Source: Flammeovirgaceae bacterium UBA2371 (GTDB taxonomy: Bacteria > Bacteroidota > Bacteroidia > Cytophagales > Cyclobacteriaceae). Taken from it: a DNA stretch of 64,000 nucleotides. The notes beneath the pieces are model-generated. The model made no database searches. It saw only the letters and a program-made list of their open reading frames with translations, and was not told the origin of the DNA. The translations under genes were made by a program, and so were the position numbers. Where the stretch lies: NCBI GenBank assembly GCA_002345965.1, contig DDTF01000037.1:51493-115492 (forward strand). Direction: 5' to 3'. Each line of letters opens with the position of its first letter. Position 1 is the stretch's first letter. This document shows positions 15,982 through 24,976 of the stretch, in pieces.

Positions 15982-17007
15982 CTATCTTACGTTAATTCCA
16001 AAACCTGCTGTAAGTGCTTTGTATTTCTGCAAGGTGTAATCGGCATGGAATGTAAATACTGCGAGCTTCAGACGCATACCAGCCGTGGCACGCATTCCTG
16101 ATGCGGCAAAACTCAAATCCACTGGATCCTTCACTATGGTGCCGCCAATGTCATACGTTCCCAACAATGCCAAATTGGATTTCGCAATGTTGTACCCCAA
16201 TCCACCGTAGAAAGTCACCACAGATAATTTCTTGGAAATCAATCCTTGAATCGTTGTTGAATTTACCTCAAAAAGACCCGTTTGATCAGGGTTGGATGAT
16301 GGATCAAGAGGAACATCCAATTTCATTTTTGTGTAACCTACAAATGCAGACATATCGAAAGGAAGGTTTTTCAATCCAGGGATATATTGTTTGATGTCAT
16401 GCATTACACCTATTCCAAACAAATTGAATTTGCCATCACCAACGTCTATTTTAGGTACAAGTCTCAATTTTACATCTGTCCCTTTGGGTAAGCCAAAACC
16501 CAATTGAAGCATCGCGGCAGGCATTTTGTTTCTCAAAAACTTAACATCAGCACCGAGATCCAAACCTCCTGGTCCTTGAAAATCATCTAATGTGTTTCCT
16601 ATTGAAAGCGCATCATTGGGTGAAAAGGAAGGCGGAGTATCTGGTCCTAAAATTGTAGGGATATTACCATTGCTTTTGGGCAATCCTGTAAGCTCATCTA
16701 CAAGCACAATTTTGGTGAGTCCAAGTTTATTGGCATCAAACAACTGTTCCGAAGAAGGAACCGTCATGAAACTGGCCGTAAATGTAAGATCAACACCTGC
16801 CACCTTATGGGGTTTAGCCGTATTGTACCAACCCTGGTTCATACCCAGACTGAAGGCTTTAATGGCTGGCGCTATATAGGCACCAATCAGCTTTTCACCA
16901 TCCTCCACACTTTCTCCAAGGAATTGATCGATGTCATCCTGGGCATTTGCCTTAAAAACAAAAGTGAGGGGAATAAGAATAAGTAATAAGGTACGTAATC
17001 TTTTCAT
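15982..17007 (-). CDS. DUF6588 family outer-membrane protein
   Basis: 341 residues with a signal peptide ending FKANAQ. The mature protein starts with helix DDIDQFLGESVEDGEKLIGAY, then GMNQGWYNTAKP, and continues as glycine-rich amphipathic strands (AAMLQLGFGLP, FNLFGIGVMHDI, SAFVGYTKM, TFYGGLGYNI) up to the C-terminal FGINVR, consistent with an outer-membrane beta-barrel. DUF6588 is a Bacteroidota family without a known substrate, resembling FadL-type porins in its N-terminal helix, which is my inference. It is monocistronic between a bidirectional terminator and the waaA promoter region. Confidence 0.7.
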   Translation of the reverse strand: MKRLRTLLLILIPLTFVFKANAQDDIDQFLGESVEDGEKLIGAYIAPAIKAFSLGMNQGWYNTAKPHKVAGVDLTFTASFMTVPSSEQLFDANKLGLTKIVLVDELTGLPKSNGNIPTILGPDTPPSFSPNDALSIGNTLDDFQGPGGLDLGADVKFLRNKMPAAMLQLGFGLPKGTDVKLRLVPKIDVGDGKFNLFGIGVMHDIKQYIPGLKNLPFDMSAFVGYTKMKLDVPLDPSSNPDQTGLFEVNSTTIQGLISKKLSVVTFYGGLGYNIAKSNLALLGTYDIGGTIVKDPVDLSFAASGMRATAGMRLKLAVFTFHADYTLQKYKALTAGFGINVR

Positions 17008-17101
17008 GGTTGGTTAGTTGGTTATTTTGGTTTTATAAAAATAGCAAATTATCATTTACAAGCACTCATAGACTTGTTTCAAATGCACAAGGTTTTAAGG
17101 T

Positions 17102-17109
17102 TATATTTG
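17102..17109 (+). promoter_or_regulatory. -7 promoter box for waaA
   Basis: TATATTTG is a perfect TAnnTTTG box ending 23 bases before the TTG start at 17132. It supports that non-ATG start, because an upstream start would leave almost no leader. Confidence 0.6.
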
Positions 17110-17131
17110 CGTTTAACTATCAATTCGCGCC

Positions 17132-18376
17132 TTGTATTCATTTGGAATTTATCTTATCGCAGGTCTGGTACAAATTGCCTCTCTGTTTAATGCCAAAGCA
17201 AAGGCATTTGTAAGCGGACGCAGAAAAATATTTTCAAGGCTAAAATCTGCATTTGAGGCAAACCCATCACCGATTGCATGGGTTCATTGTGCATCATTAG
17301 GAGAGTTCGAACAAGGGCGTCCTGTTATTGAGAAATTCAGAAGAGACTTTCCGAAGTATAAGATACTACTTACTTTCTTCTCTCCATCAGGTTATGAGGT
17401 GAGAAAAAATTATACGGCAGCAGATTATATTTTCTATCTCCCCTGGGATACTTCATCAAATGCCAAAATGTTTGTGGCCATAACCAAACCAAGTATTGTG
17501 TTTTTTGTGAAATATGAATTCTGGAAAAACTACACGTTTGCGTTAAAGAAAAAAAACATTCCCATTCTCTCCATATCTTCCATTTTTCGCGAGGGGCAAA
17601 CCTTTTTTAAACCATATGGCGGTTGGTACCGTGCCATGCTTCAAAATTTTAATCACTTCTTCGTACAGAATACAAAATCCGAGCAATTGCTCAATTCCAT
17701 AAACTTAAAAAATGTTACAGTTGCTGGCGATACACGCTTTGATCGGGTCAATGAAGTGATCCAATCAGCACGCGAAATTTCTATTGCAAAAGCATTTAAA
17801 GGAACAGAGAATTTAATCGTAGTAGGGAGCTGTTGGAGTGAAGATTTACAGTTGCTGGCACCCCATATCAACAGCAGTACCGGTAAATTAAAATTTATAA
17901 TAGCTCCACATGAGATAAAGGAATCTTTTATTCGTGAAATAGAGACAGCAACTACTGCCAGAACAATCAGATACTCTAGGGCAAATCAAGAATCTGATTT
18001 AGAAACTTATGATGTATTGATCATTGACAATGTAGGAATGCTGTCCAGTCTCTATCAATATGGAGAATTCGCCTTTGTAGGTGGGGGCTTTGGCAAAGGA
18101 CTTCATAATATCCTGGAGGCTGCTTGCTATGGTATCCCCATATTTTTTGGGAATAAAAATTATCAAAAATTTCAAGAGGCTACTGATTTAATCATGCGAG
18201 GGGGTGCGTTTGAAGTGAATGACTATTCTGATTTCAAATCAAAATATGAATTACTTATTAGCAGACCAGAGAATTACCTGCTTGCCTGTGAGGTTACGAA
18301 ATCCTATGTCGCGGAAAATCTTGGAGCTACGGATAAAATACTTGCTCATTGCCACTTACTTCTTGGTAAAGTATGA
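17132..18376 (+). CDS. waaA: 3-deoxy-D-manno-octulosonic acid (Kdo) transferase
   Basis: 414 residues. A membrane-anchored GT30 enzyme that adds Kdo to lipid A precursors at the inner membrane. The N-terminal anchor YSFGIYLIAGLVQIASLF is followed by PIAWVHCASLGEFEQGRPV (catalytic Glu in SLGEFEQ), FFSPSGYE and FFVKYEFWKNY, all family hallmarks. The GT-B C-terminal domain shows FGKGLHNILEAACYG and PIFFGNKNYQKF. The start is TTG, as no ATG precedes the anchor; the frame has a stop at 17114. It overlaps rsgA by four bases (ATGA). Lipid A assembly links it with the LpxH-like gene at 40813. Confidence 0.93.
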   Translation: MYSFGIYLIAGLVQIASLFNAKAKAFVSGRRKIFSRLKSAFEANPSPIAWVHCASLGEFEQGRPVIEKFRRDFPKYKILLTFFSPSGYEVRKNYTAADYIFYLPWDTSSNAKMFVAITKPSIVFFVKYEFWKNYTFALKKKNIPILSISSIFREGQTFFKPYGGWYRAMLQNFNHFFVQNTKSEQLLNSINLKNVTVAGDTRFDRVNEVIQSAREISIAKAFKGTENLIVVGSCWSEDLQLLAPHINSSTGKLKFIIAPHEIKESFIREIETATTARTIRYSRANQESDLETYDVLIIDNVGMLSSLYQYGEFAFVGGGFGKGLHNILEAACYGIPIFFGNKNYQKFQEATDLIMRGGAFEVNDYSDFKSKYELLISRPENYLLACEVTKSYVAENLGATDKILAHCHLLLGKV

Positions 18377-19290
18377 AAGGAAGAGTCATCAGATCAACCG
18401 GACTATGGTACAACGTATTGGGTGAAGATCAAAAGATTTACACCTGCCGCGCGAGAGGCAAATTTCGATTGGATGATATTAAAGAATCCAATCCCATCGC
18501 AGTTGGCGATAGGGTGGTTTTCGATCATGACCAAAAAGAAGGACATATCACGGAACTAATACCACGAGAAAATTTAATTGAAAGGAAGTCTGTAAAAAAA
18601 ACAGGCCATAGCCATGTTCTTGCAGCCAATGTTGACCAAGTGATGCTTATTGCCACGCTAAAACAACCGCGTACTTCTCTGGGATTTATCGATCGTTTTT
18701 TAGTGAGTGCTGAATCCTTTAGAATTCCGCAAATACTGATTTTTAATAAAAAAGATATACTTTCTAAAGAGGAGCTACAACATCAAGAAGAACTGATGTA
18801 CTTGTATTCTTCATTGAATGTTAAAGTACTGGCCATCTCGGCTACCGAAGATGCAAGTATTGAAGAAGTGAAAACGCTTTTGAACGGAAAGACCACCTTA
18901 ATTGCCGGACACTCTGGCGTAGGTAAAAGCACACTGCTTAATAGAATATCAGACACCATTCAACAAACTGTAAGTGAAATTTCCGGCTTTTCGGAAAAAG
19001 GAACACATACGACCACATTTGCAGAGATGTTTCAAATCAACCAATCCACCTTCCTAATCGATACACCAGGCGTGAAGGAATGGGGCCTGATGGATATGAA
19101 TGAACAGGAAATTTCAGATTATTTTCCAGAAATGCGCGAGCGAAGACTGAATTGTAAATTTGGCTCCAGGTGTATTCATCTTACAGAACCGGGTTGCGCT
19201 GTATTAAAAGCATTAGAAAGTGGCGAAATCGCCCTTTGTCGTTATCAAAGCTATGTAAGCATGGTTTCAGGACAAGACAACAGGAAATAA
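18373..19290 (+). CDS. rsgA: Small ribosomal subunit biogenesis GTPase RsgA
   Basis: 305 residues. Circularly permuted GTPase for late 30S maturation. An N-terminal OB fold (about 1-70) is followed by G4 FNKKD, then G1 GHSGVGKS (179-186), G3 DTPGVKEWG, and the C-terminal zinc knuckle with C261, C267, H269 and C275. The start overlaps the waaA stop by four bases, so translation is probably coupled. Its TAA stop directly abuts the stop of the GT2 gene on the other strand with no spacer. Confidence 0.96.
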   Translation: MKGRVIRSTGLWYNVLGEDQKIYTCRARGKFRLDDIKESNPIAVGDRVVFDHDQKEGHITELIPRENLIERKSVKKTGHSHVLAANVDQVMLIATLKQPRTSLGFIDRFLVSAESFRIPQILIFNKKDILSKEELQHQEELMYLYSSLNVKVLAISATEDASIEEVKTLLNGKTTLIAGHSGVGKSTLLNRISDTIQQTVSEISGFSEKGTHTTTFAEMFQINQSTFLIDTPGVKEWGLMDMNEQEISDYFPEMRERRLNCKFGSRCIHLTEPGCAVLKALESGEIALCRYQSYVSMVSGQDNRK

Positions 19291-20142
19291 TCAAACGCTT
19301 ACTTCCCTTAGCAACCGAAAATAGTCAGCAGCCAAACTGAAATCAAACAACAGCAAGCACACTTTTATTTCATAACGAATGCGACTGCGCAGTGCTTTAT
19401 CTTCTTCTTCCGTTTCGTTTAGGGAATTAATTTTACGACACACTTCATAAGTTGACCTAAGCTGAGAAGAACCTTTTATAAATTGTCGACTCACCATTGA
19501 ATCTTTTAGCACCCTTTTTTTGACCATGACTTTAGGGAGGTACAAGTATTTGTATCGTCTGGCTGAACGTACCCAAAAATCAAAATCTTCATAAGCGAGC
19601 TTTTCGTCATAGCCATTCAACATTTCCATAACCTCTCTCCGCACTAACATACTAGCTCCACAAATAAAGTATCGATGTATCACTTCTTTGTAAATATCAC
19701 CTTGAGGAATTGATGAGTGAGGATATTTGTCAGAGTGAAATCCAAGCGCATCGCCTGACTTATCAATTATAGCTGCATCCGAAAACTGTACTCCAAATTC
19801 CGATCCTGCCTCCATCAACGCATTTACTCCTTCTTCGATTCTTTGAGGCAATAACACATCATCAGCTGCAAAGTCAATAACAAATTCCCCCCGGCTTTGC
19901 GCGAAGCCTATATTGAAAGCCGTGCAATTGCCTACATTTCTATTTAGCTTAATAAATTTTATATCACCATTTTGAGTAATTATATTCTCAATCACACTAA
20001 CACTGTTGTCTGTACTGGCATCGTCTACAACGATCAACTCAACTTCAGAGTAAGTTTGATCAAGTATTGAACGTATCGCCTCCTCCACAAATGACGCATG
20101 GTTATAACTGAGACAAATAACTGATACCAATGGTGAAGGCAT
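19291..20142 (-). CDS. Family 2 glycosyltransferase
   Basis: 283 residues, soluble. A GT-A fold: SVICLSYNHASFVEEAI at the N-terminus, VVDDASTDNS, then the metal-binding region DFAADDVLLP near 95-105 and YDEKLAYEDFDFWVR (ED motif) near 200. The C-terminal helical tail lacks transmembrane segments. It is the last gene of a three-gene operon (DUF4442, GNAT, GT2) with 2- and -1-base spacings, so it probably modifies an envelope lipid or polysaccharide together with them. Donor and acceptor are unknown. Confidence 0.85.
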   Translation of the reverse strand: MPSPLVSVICLSYNHASFVEEAIRSILDQTYSEVELIVVDDASTDNSVSVIENIITQNGDIKFIKLNRNVGNCTAFNIGFAQSRGEFVIDFAADDVLLPQRIEEGVNALMEAGSEFGVQFSDAAIIDKSGDALGFHSDKYPHSSIPQGDIYKEVIHRYFICGASMLVRREVMEMLNGYDEKLAYEDFDFWVRSARRYKYLYLPKVMVKKRVLKDSMVSRQFIKGSSQLRSTYEVCRKINSLNETEEEDKALRSRIRYEIKVCLLLFDFSLAADYFRLLREVSV

Positions 20143-21116
20143 TATAGCAGCTCTTTTTCAAAAGTAAGTTTCATGGCAGGTACACCACCCAATCTCAATT
20201 TAAAATCAATCAAGGAGAAATTAGGCACACCATCCCAGGCGGATGTTCCTAAATCAAGTAATGTAACATGATGTGTTTGGCACCAAGCATACATTTCTCC
20301 AATCAGAAAAACAACAGGGCTGTACGCATTTGCCGATTTGCTGTGCGCTGAATAAAAGTTGTAGAGCACCTTATGATTTACCCTAATAGAAATAGAGGCA
20401 GCCACCAACTGCTCAACTTGGTACACCCCAAATAAAACAAAATGTCCCTTTAGCAATTTGACTGTTTTCTCAAGATCCTCATAGCTCATACTGAGCTGAT
20501 GTCCTCGTTCCTTTCTGCACCAGGAAATAAATCGATAAGTATCTTCGATGCCTTTAATAGGGATGACTTTAAACCTTAAATCAGCTTTTATTGACTGTTT
20601 CAATTTCCGTTTTTCCCACCCATCAATCCTATCTTCAAAATTACCATCTCCTATTCGGATGCAGGCACCCAGTTCTGCATTGATAATATTGTACTGATGA
20701 TTGGACAAAAGCACCGTTAAAATATTATGAGAATTAATATTGTAATAAGCTGGATAGCTTTTTATCTGTACCCTATTTACTCCCTTCTTTTTTAATTTCT
20801 TTTCAAAGAAGCCAATCAATTCGTACAACTGGGATGTGGTAATCAATGACGACAATTCAAATGATCCAAATGGGGCTCTTTTTGGACTTACGGCTTCTGC
20901 ATTTGACACGCAAAAATGTATCGAACCCAAAACTTTCTTCTTGTCCTTTCTTAACAAATGAAAGGAGTGCCATCCTTTGTCGGATTGCAGCTTTCGATGC
21001 GTTTCAGAATTAAAGAGTGACTCATCAAAATCAGCTTTATACCCTTTTGGAACTGATCCTTCGATCATCTCAAAATAATCGTCCTTAACCTTGTCATCCT
21101 TTTTTTTTGCAACCAT
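20142..21116 (-). CDS. GNAT/FemAB-like acyltransferase
   Basis: 324 residues. Two GNAT-like halves are suggested: an N-terminal part with VLGSIHFCVSN and SFELSSLITTSQLYELIGFFE, and a C-terminal part with VLFGVYQVEQLVAASIS, NFYSAHSKSANAYSPVVFLI and LLDLGTSAWDGVPNFSLID, typical of FemAB-type proteins that use acyl-tRNA or acyl-CoA. The N-terminus is strongly basic (KKKDDKVKDD). The stop and the GT2 start share one base (TAATG), indicating translational coupling. A role in adding an acyl or aminoacyl group to a sugar or peptide is inferred; the substrate is not visible. Confidence 0.65.
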   Translation of the reverse strand: MVAKKKDDKVKDDYFEMIEGSVPKGYKADFDESLFNSETHRKLQSDKGWHSFHLLRKDKKKVLGSIHFCVSNAEAVSPKRAPFGSFELSSLITTSQLYELIGFFEKKLKKKGVNRVQIKSYPAYYNINSHNILTVLLSNHQYNIINAELGACIRIGDGNFEDRIDGWEKRKLKQSIKADLRFKVIPIKGIEDTYRFISWCRKERGHQLSMSYEDLEKTVKLLKGHFVLFGVYQVEQLVAASISIRVNHKVLYNFYSAHSKSANAYSPVVFLIGEMYAWCQTHHVTLLDLGTSAWDGVPNFSLIDFKLRLGGVPAMKLTFEKELL

Positions 21117-21118
21117 TA

Positions 21119-21634
21119 TTAAGCAGCAACCTTGGTTTTTACCTTACCCCAATCCTTAATTTGCCAATGTACCAATCCCGTGGTAAGATGATTTTCATTT
21201 TTGTCATAAATTTTTACCTCACAAATTACCACCACCGCATCAGCTGAGGCTAATGGATTGTAAATATTTGCTTTAAGCCAATCCTCACTTATAGTAAAAG
21301 TTGCATAGGCATCCATCTTACCCTGATAATGATAGCTCATTTCCAATTTCTGCATGATGAGTCGATACTTTTTGGCATCCAATTTAGTAACAAGCAAAAA
21401 TCCAGTGGTAAACTCGGAAATGGTGGCAAGGGCACAGGCATGCAAACCTCGTATATGGTTAAAATTACTTTTTCGATAAGGTATTTTTGTCTTTAAATGA
21501 TAATCGCCTATCTCTGAGACATGAAATCCGTGTGGTTTGTTAAACGGAATCATCCTATCCAAAGAGAAATTAAGAAGGCCTCGGTAAAAAGATGACTTTT
21601 TTGCTTTTTCAAGTATCTTGGCGGGGTCAAGCAT
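21119..21634 (-). CDS. DUF4442 hotdog-fold protein
   Basis: 171 residues from the ATG at 21632-21634; the frame extends to 21685, but MLDPAKILEKAK is the more natural start. The region PYRKSNFNHIRGLHACALATISEFTTGFL carries the hotdog-fold central helix context (N...H..A...) shared with PaaI/DUF4442 thioesterases, with strands MSYHYQGKMDAYATF and VVVICEVKIYD after it. An acyl-CoA or acyl-carrier substrate is plausible. It is the first gene of the operon with the GNAT and GT2 genes, and it is divergent from the lysine dehydrogenase-like gene with 74 bases between. Confidence 0.65.
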   Translation of the reverse strand: MLDPAKILEKAKKSSFYRGLLNFSLDRMIPFNKPHGFHVSEIGDYHLKTKIPYRKSNFNHIRGLHACALATISEFTTGFLLVTKLDAKKYRLIMQKLEMSYHYQGKMDAYATFTISEDWLKANIYNPLASADAVVVICEVKIYDKNENHLTTGLVHWQIKDWGKVKTKVAA

Positions 21635-21708
21635 AACAGTTTGTTTTTTGAGTAAGTTATGAATTGTGACAACAGTGAACAACACTATTACTTAACGATA
21701 CACTTTAG

Positions 21709-22833
21709 ATGAAGAAGAGAATTATTGTACTTGGATCAGGTCTTGTTGGCAAGGCCATGGCCCTTGATCTCGCCAATGACTATGAAGTTACTGCCACGGA
21801 TCTAAACCAAGACGCATTGGACAGCTTTAAAGGCACCAGTGTGAAAACCATTCAGCTTGACTTTTCAAAAATTGATGCATTGAAGAAAACAATTGAGCCA
21901 TTTGATCTGGTGGTAGGCGCAGTGCCTGGTTTTATGGGTTTTCAAACTGTAAAAGCGGTAATTGAATCTGGGAAAAACATGGTAGACATTTCTTTTTTCC
22001 CGGAAGATCCATTCTTGCTGGATGAATTAGCCAAGAAAAATAATGTAACCATTGTTACCGACTGTGGAGTTGCCCCTGGAATGGGCAATATTATTTTGGG
22101 ATACCATAACCAACGCATGAAAATTGAAAAATACGAATGCCTGGTGGGTGGACTTCCCGTGGTAAGAGAATGGCCCTATGAATACAAAGCGGTGTTTTCC
22201 CCTATCGATGTAATTGAAGAATACATTCGCCCTGCAAGATATGTACAGAATAGTGCTATCGTTGTAAAAGAAGCTTTATCTGATCCAGAAAACATTTACT
22301 TTGATGGTGTAGGTACCCTTGAATCCTGGAATTCAGACGGCCTGCGTTCTTTGATTAAAACAATGCCCAACATACCTAACATGATAGAAAAAACGCTTCG
22401 TTACCCCGGTTGTGTGGAGTATCTGAGAGTGTTAAGAGAATCGGGATTCTTCTCCTATGAGCCAGTAAATGTGAATGGACAACAAGTACGACCTATTGAT
22501 GTTACTGCCAAACTCCTCTTCCCTAAATGGAAATTAAAGCCAGGAGAAGAAGAGTTTACTGTAATGAGAATAATTATTGAAGGAGAAGAGAAGGGTAAAC
22601 AAAAACGATATCAGTACTACTTGCTGGATCACACAGACAAAAAGGGAATATTGTCAATGGCCCGGACAACAGGATATACTTGTACAGGAGCGGTTAATCT
22701 CGTGCTGGATGGAAAGTTTAATCGCAAGGGAATTAATCCCCCTGAATTCGTGGGGGAGCAAGAAGATCATTTTCAATTTATGATCCAATACCTCAAAAAC
22801 AGGGGGGTGAATTATCAAGTAGAAAGCAGATAA
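21709..22833 (+). CDS. Lysine 6-dehydrogenase/saccharopine dehydrogenase-family enzyme
   Basis: 374 residues. N-terminal Rossmann motif VLGSGLVGKAMA (6-17), then VGAVPGFMGF, FPEDPF and TDCGVAPGMGNIILGYH. The C-terminal part has VGGLPVVREWPYEY, FSPIDVIEEY, IYFDGVGTLESWNSDG, MARTTGYT and INPPEFVG. From memory these blocks closely follow bacterial lysine 6-dehydrogenase, which oxidises lysine to piperideine-6-carboxylate, more than they follow Lys9 saccharopine reductases such as the truncated gene at 1-410. The assignment is therefore lysine catabolism, with the exact substrate unproven. It is followed by nhaC after 83 bases. Confidence 0.8.
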   Translation: MKKRIIVLGSGLVGKAMALDLANDYEVTATDLNQDALDSFKGTSVKTIQLDFSKIDALKKTIEPFDLVVGAVPGFMGFQTVKAVIESGKNMVDISFFPEDPFLLDELAKKNNVTIVTDCGVAPGMGNIILGYHNQRMKIEKYECLVGGLPVVREWPYEYKAVFSPIDVIEEYIRPARYVQNSAIVVKEALSDPENIYFDGVGTLESWNSDGLRSLIKTMPNIPNMIEKTLRYPGCVEYLRVLRESGFFSYEPVNVNGQQVRPIDVTAKLLFPKWKLKPGEEEFTVMRIIIEGEEKGKQKRYQYYLLDHTDKKGILSMARTTGYTCTGAVNLVLDGKFNRKGINPPEFVGEQEDHFQFMIQYLKNRGVNYQVESR

Positions 22834-22916
22834 CATAACCTAAGGGTTCTTGTATTGACAAATATTATTATCTTCAAATCTTTATGTAAGGTGTAGATGG
22901 CCTCAACTGAGCAAAA

Positions 22917-24374
22917 ATGACATTAGAAAAGAAGAAACCGAGTCTTCTTCAAGCACTCATCCCCATACTAGTTCTGATTTTTCTTCTCGCCACCAATGTG
23001 GTGGTGCTAGGGACAGACGCGACCAGTGGACCTAATCAAATTGGTCTATTGCTCGCTGCGGCAGTAGCTGGGATTATTTCCATCCGACTAGGGTACAACT
23101 GGAATCAGATACAGAAGAGTATGCTTCGTAGTATCAATTCTGCAATGGGTGCAATGCTGATACTTTTGATGATTGGAGCACTCTCAGGAACGTGGCTGCT
23201 TAGTGGTATCGTTCCTGCTATGATTTATTATGGTCTTAAAATCCTTAATCCAACTATTTTCCTATTTGCCGCATGTATTGCATGCGCTATTGTTTCAGTT
23301 GCTACTGGAAGTTCATGGACCACTGTGGCTACAATTGGGATAGCCTTGTTAGGTATAGGTAAAGCGTTGGGCTTGGATGAAGGTATTATTGCAGGGGCCA
23401 TCATTTCTGGAGCCTACTTTGGTGATAAAATGTCTCCACTCTCTGATACCACTAATCTTGCTCCTGCAATGGCGGGCACAGACTTATTTACTCATATTAA
23501 ATACATGGCGGTAACAACACTACCCAGTATTGTTATTGCTCTTATCATTTTTTTGGTTTGGGGAATTATGCTCGATACTACCGGAGCAACTACCAACACT
23601 GATTCTGTACTGCTAACTATTGAAAAGTCTTTTAATCTAAACCCGCTGCTTTTCCTGGTCCCTGTTGCTGTAGTAGTATTGATAATAAAAAAAGTACCAG
23701 CCTTACCAGCTTTACTAATTGGTTCGTTATTAGGTGGTCTTTTTGCCATCATCTTTCAACCTGATGTAGTCAATCAAATCTCAGGAGTAAAAGATAATTA
23801 TTTGGAGTCCTCTTTTGTGGCCGTAATGAGGGCAATGACTACTACCATCAATGTACAAACTGACAATCAAATGATCACCGATTTGCTAACCGGTAGGGGT
23901 ATGGCAGGTATGTTGAATACAATTTGGCTTATTCTTACTGCCATGATTTTCGGTGGTGTTATGGAGTCATCCGGTCTGCTTCATCGCATTGCAGAAGAAA
24001 TCATCAGGTTTGCACATAGCACCGGTTCATTGGTAGCTTCTACTGCCGCCACATGTATATTTTTTAACGTTACTGCTTCTGACCAATACATGGCCATTGC
24101 TGTACCCGGAAGAATGTTCGCAAGCACCTATAAAGATCGTGGATATAAACCCGAATTGCTTAGTAGAACACTTGAGGATTCCGGAACGGTAACCTCAGTG
24201 TTGGTTCCATGGAATACTTGTGGCGCCACACAGGCAGGAGTATTAGGCGTGGCCACGATGGTTTACGCTCCGTTTACTTTTTTCTGTATTATTAGTCCTT
24301 TTATGACTGTTATACATGCTTATTTGAATTATAAAATTAGAAGAATTGGAGATGCCGAACCAACCAAGGCATAG
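22917..24374 (+). CDS. nhaC: Na+/H+ antiporter, NhaC family
   Basis: 485 residues with about 11-12 membrane helices. Conserved stretches include ATGSSWTTVATIGIAL, GAIISGAYFGDKMSPLSDTTNLAPA (the family's charged ion-path segment, near 160-185) and NVTASDQYMAIAVPG, LVPWNTCGATQAGVLG in the second half. NhaC proteins exchange sodium for protons, and some relatives swap malate and lactate, so the ion is an inference. Its 3' end overlaps the exonuclease gene by 29 bases. Confidence 0.87.
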   Translation: MTLEKKKPSLLQALIPILVLIFLLATNVVVLGTDATSGPNQIGLLLAAAVAGIISIRLGYNWNQIQKSMLRSINSAMGAMLILLMIGALSGTWLLSGIVPAMIYYGLKILNPTIFLFAACIACAIVSVATGSSWTTVATIGIALLGIGKALGLDEGIIAGAIISGAYFGDKMSPLSDTTNLAPAMAGTDLFTHIKYMAVTTLPSIVIALIIFLVWGIMLDTTGATTNTDSVLLTIEKSFNLNPLLFLVPVAVVVLIIKKVPALPALLIGSLLGGLFAIIFQPDVVNQISGVKDNYLESSFVAVMRAMTTTINVQTDNQMITDLLTGRGMAGMLNTIWLILTAMIFGGVMESSGLLHRIAEEIIRFAHSTGSLVASTAATCIFFNVTASDQYMAIAVPGRMFASTYKDRGYKPELLSRTLEDSGTVTSVLVPWNTCGATQAGVLGVATMVYAPFTFFCIISPFMTVIHAYLNYKIRRIGDAEPTKA

Positions 24375-24945
24375 CGAACGAAAAGTCAGCATCACTAAAG
24401 AGGAAATTAACACACTCCCATTAGCCTCTTTCTCTGGTGAAGTACAGCTGATTACAGAAAGAAAAAAGATAATTAGCGCCTTTGAAGAAATTACTTCTCA
24501 TGAGGTGGTCGGCTTTGATACAGAAACTAGACCCAGTTTCCACAAAGGCCAATTCTATCATGTATCCCTGCTTCAGCTGGCACTTCCTGAAAAAGTATTT
24601 CTTATACGACTCAACCAAACTGGCATTACCCAAGAAATGATTTCCTTTTTGGAAAATGATGAAATTCTTAAAGCAGGCATTGGTTTGAGGGATGACATTA
24701 AAGCACTTCAGAAACTCAAACGTTTTAATGCGGATGGTTTTGTTGAACTTTCAACTATTGCGAAAAGGAAAGGCCTGGAGGTAGAGAGTGTAAAGAAATT
24801 AGCAGGCCTACTGCTAGGTTTTCGTATTTCAAAAAGTGCACAAACCAGCAATTGGGAAGCTGAGCATTATACAGAAAAACAAATCAGCTATGCAGCAACT
24901 GACGCATGGGTTTGTCTTAAATTGTATTCAACATTAATGAAGTAG
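24346..24945 (+). CDS. 3'-5' exonuclease, RNase D-like (DEDDy)
   Basis: 199 residues. The DEDD exonuclease core is visible: VVGFDTETRPSF (motif I, Asp and Glu), the motif II aspartate in GIGLRDDIKALQKL, and the motif III Tyr-x3-Asp in ISYAATDAWVCLKLY. Without an HRDC domain it is shorter than RNase D and resembles stand-alone 3'-5' exonuclease domain proteins common in Bacteroidota. It would process RNA or DNA 3' ends in the cytoplasm. The start lies inside nhaC (29-base overlap); an internal ATG at 24352 is possible. Confidence 0.85.
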   Translation: MEMPNQPRHSERKVSITKEEINTLPLASFSGEVQLITERKKIISAFEEITSHEVVGFDTETRPSFHKGQFYHVSLLQLALPEKVFLIRLNQTGITQEMISFLENDEILKAGIGLRDDIKALQKLKRFNADGFVELSTIAKRKGLEVESVKKLAGLLLGFRISKSAQTSNWEAEHYTEKQISYAATDAWVCLKLYSTLMK

Positions 24946-24976
24946 CTGAATCCTGTTTCAAAATTTATCGTTGACT

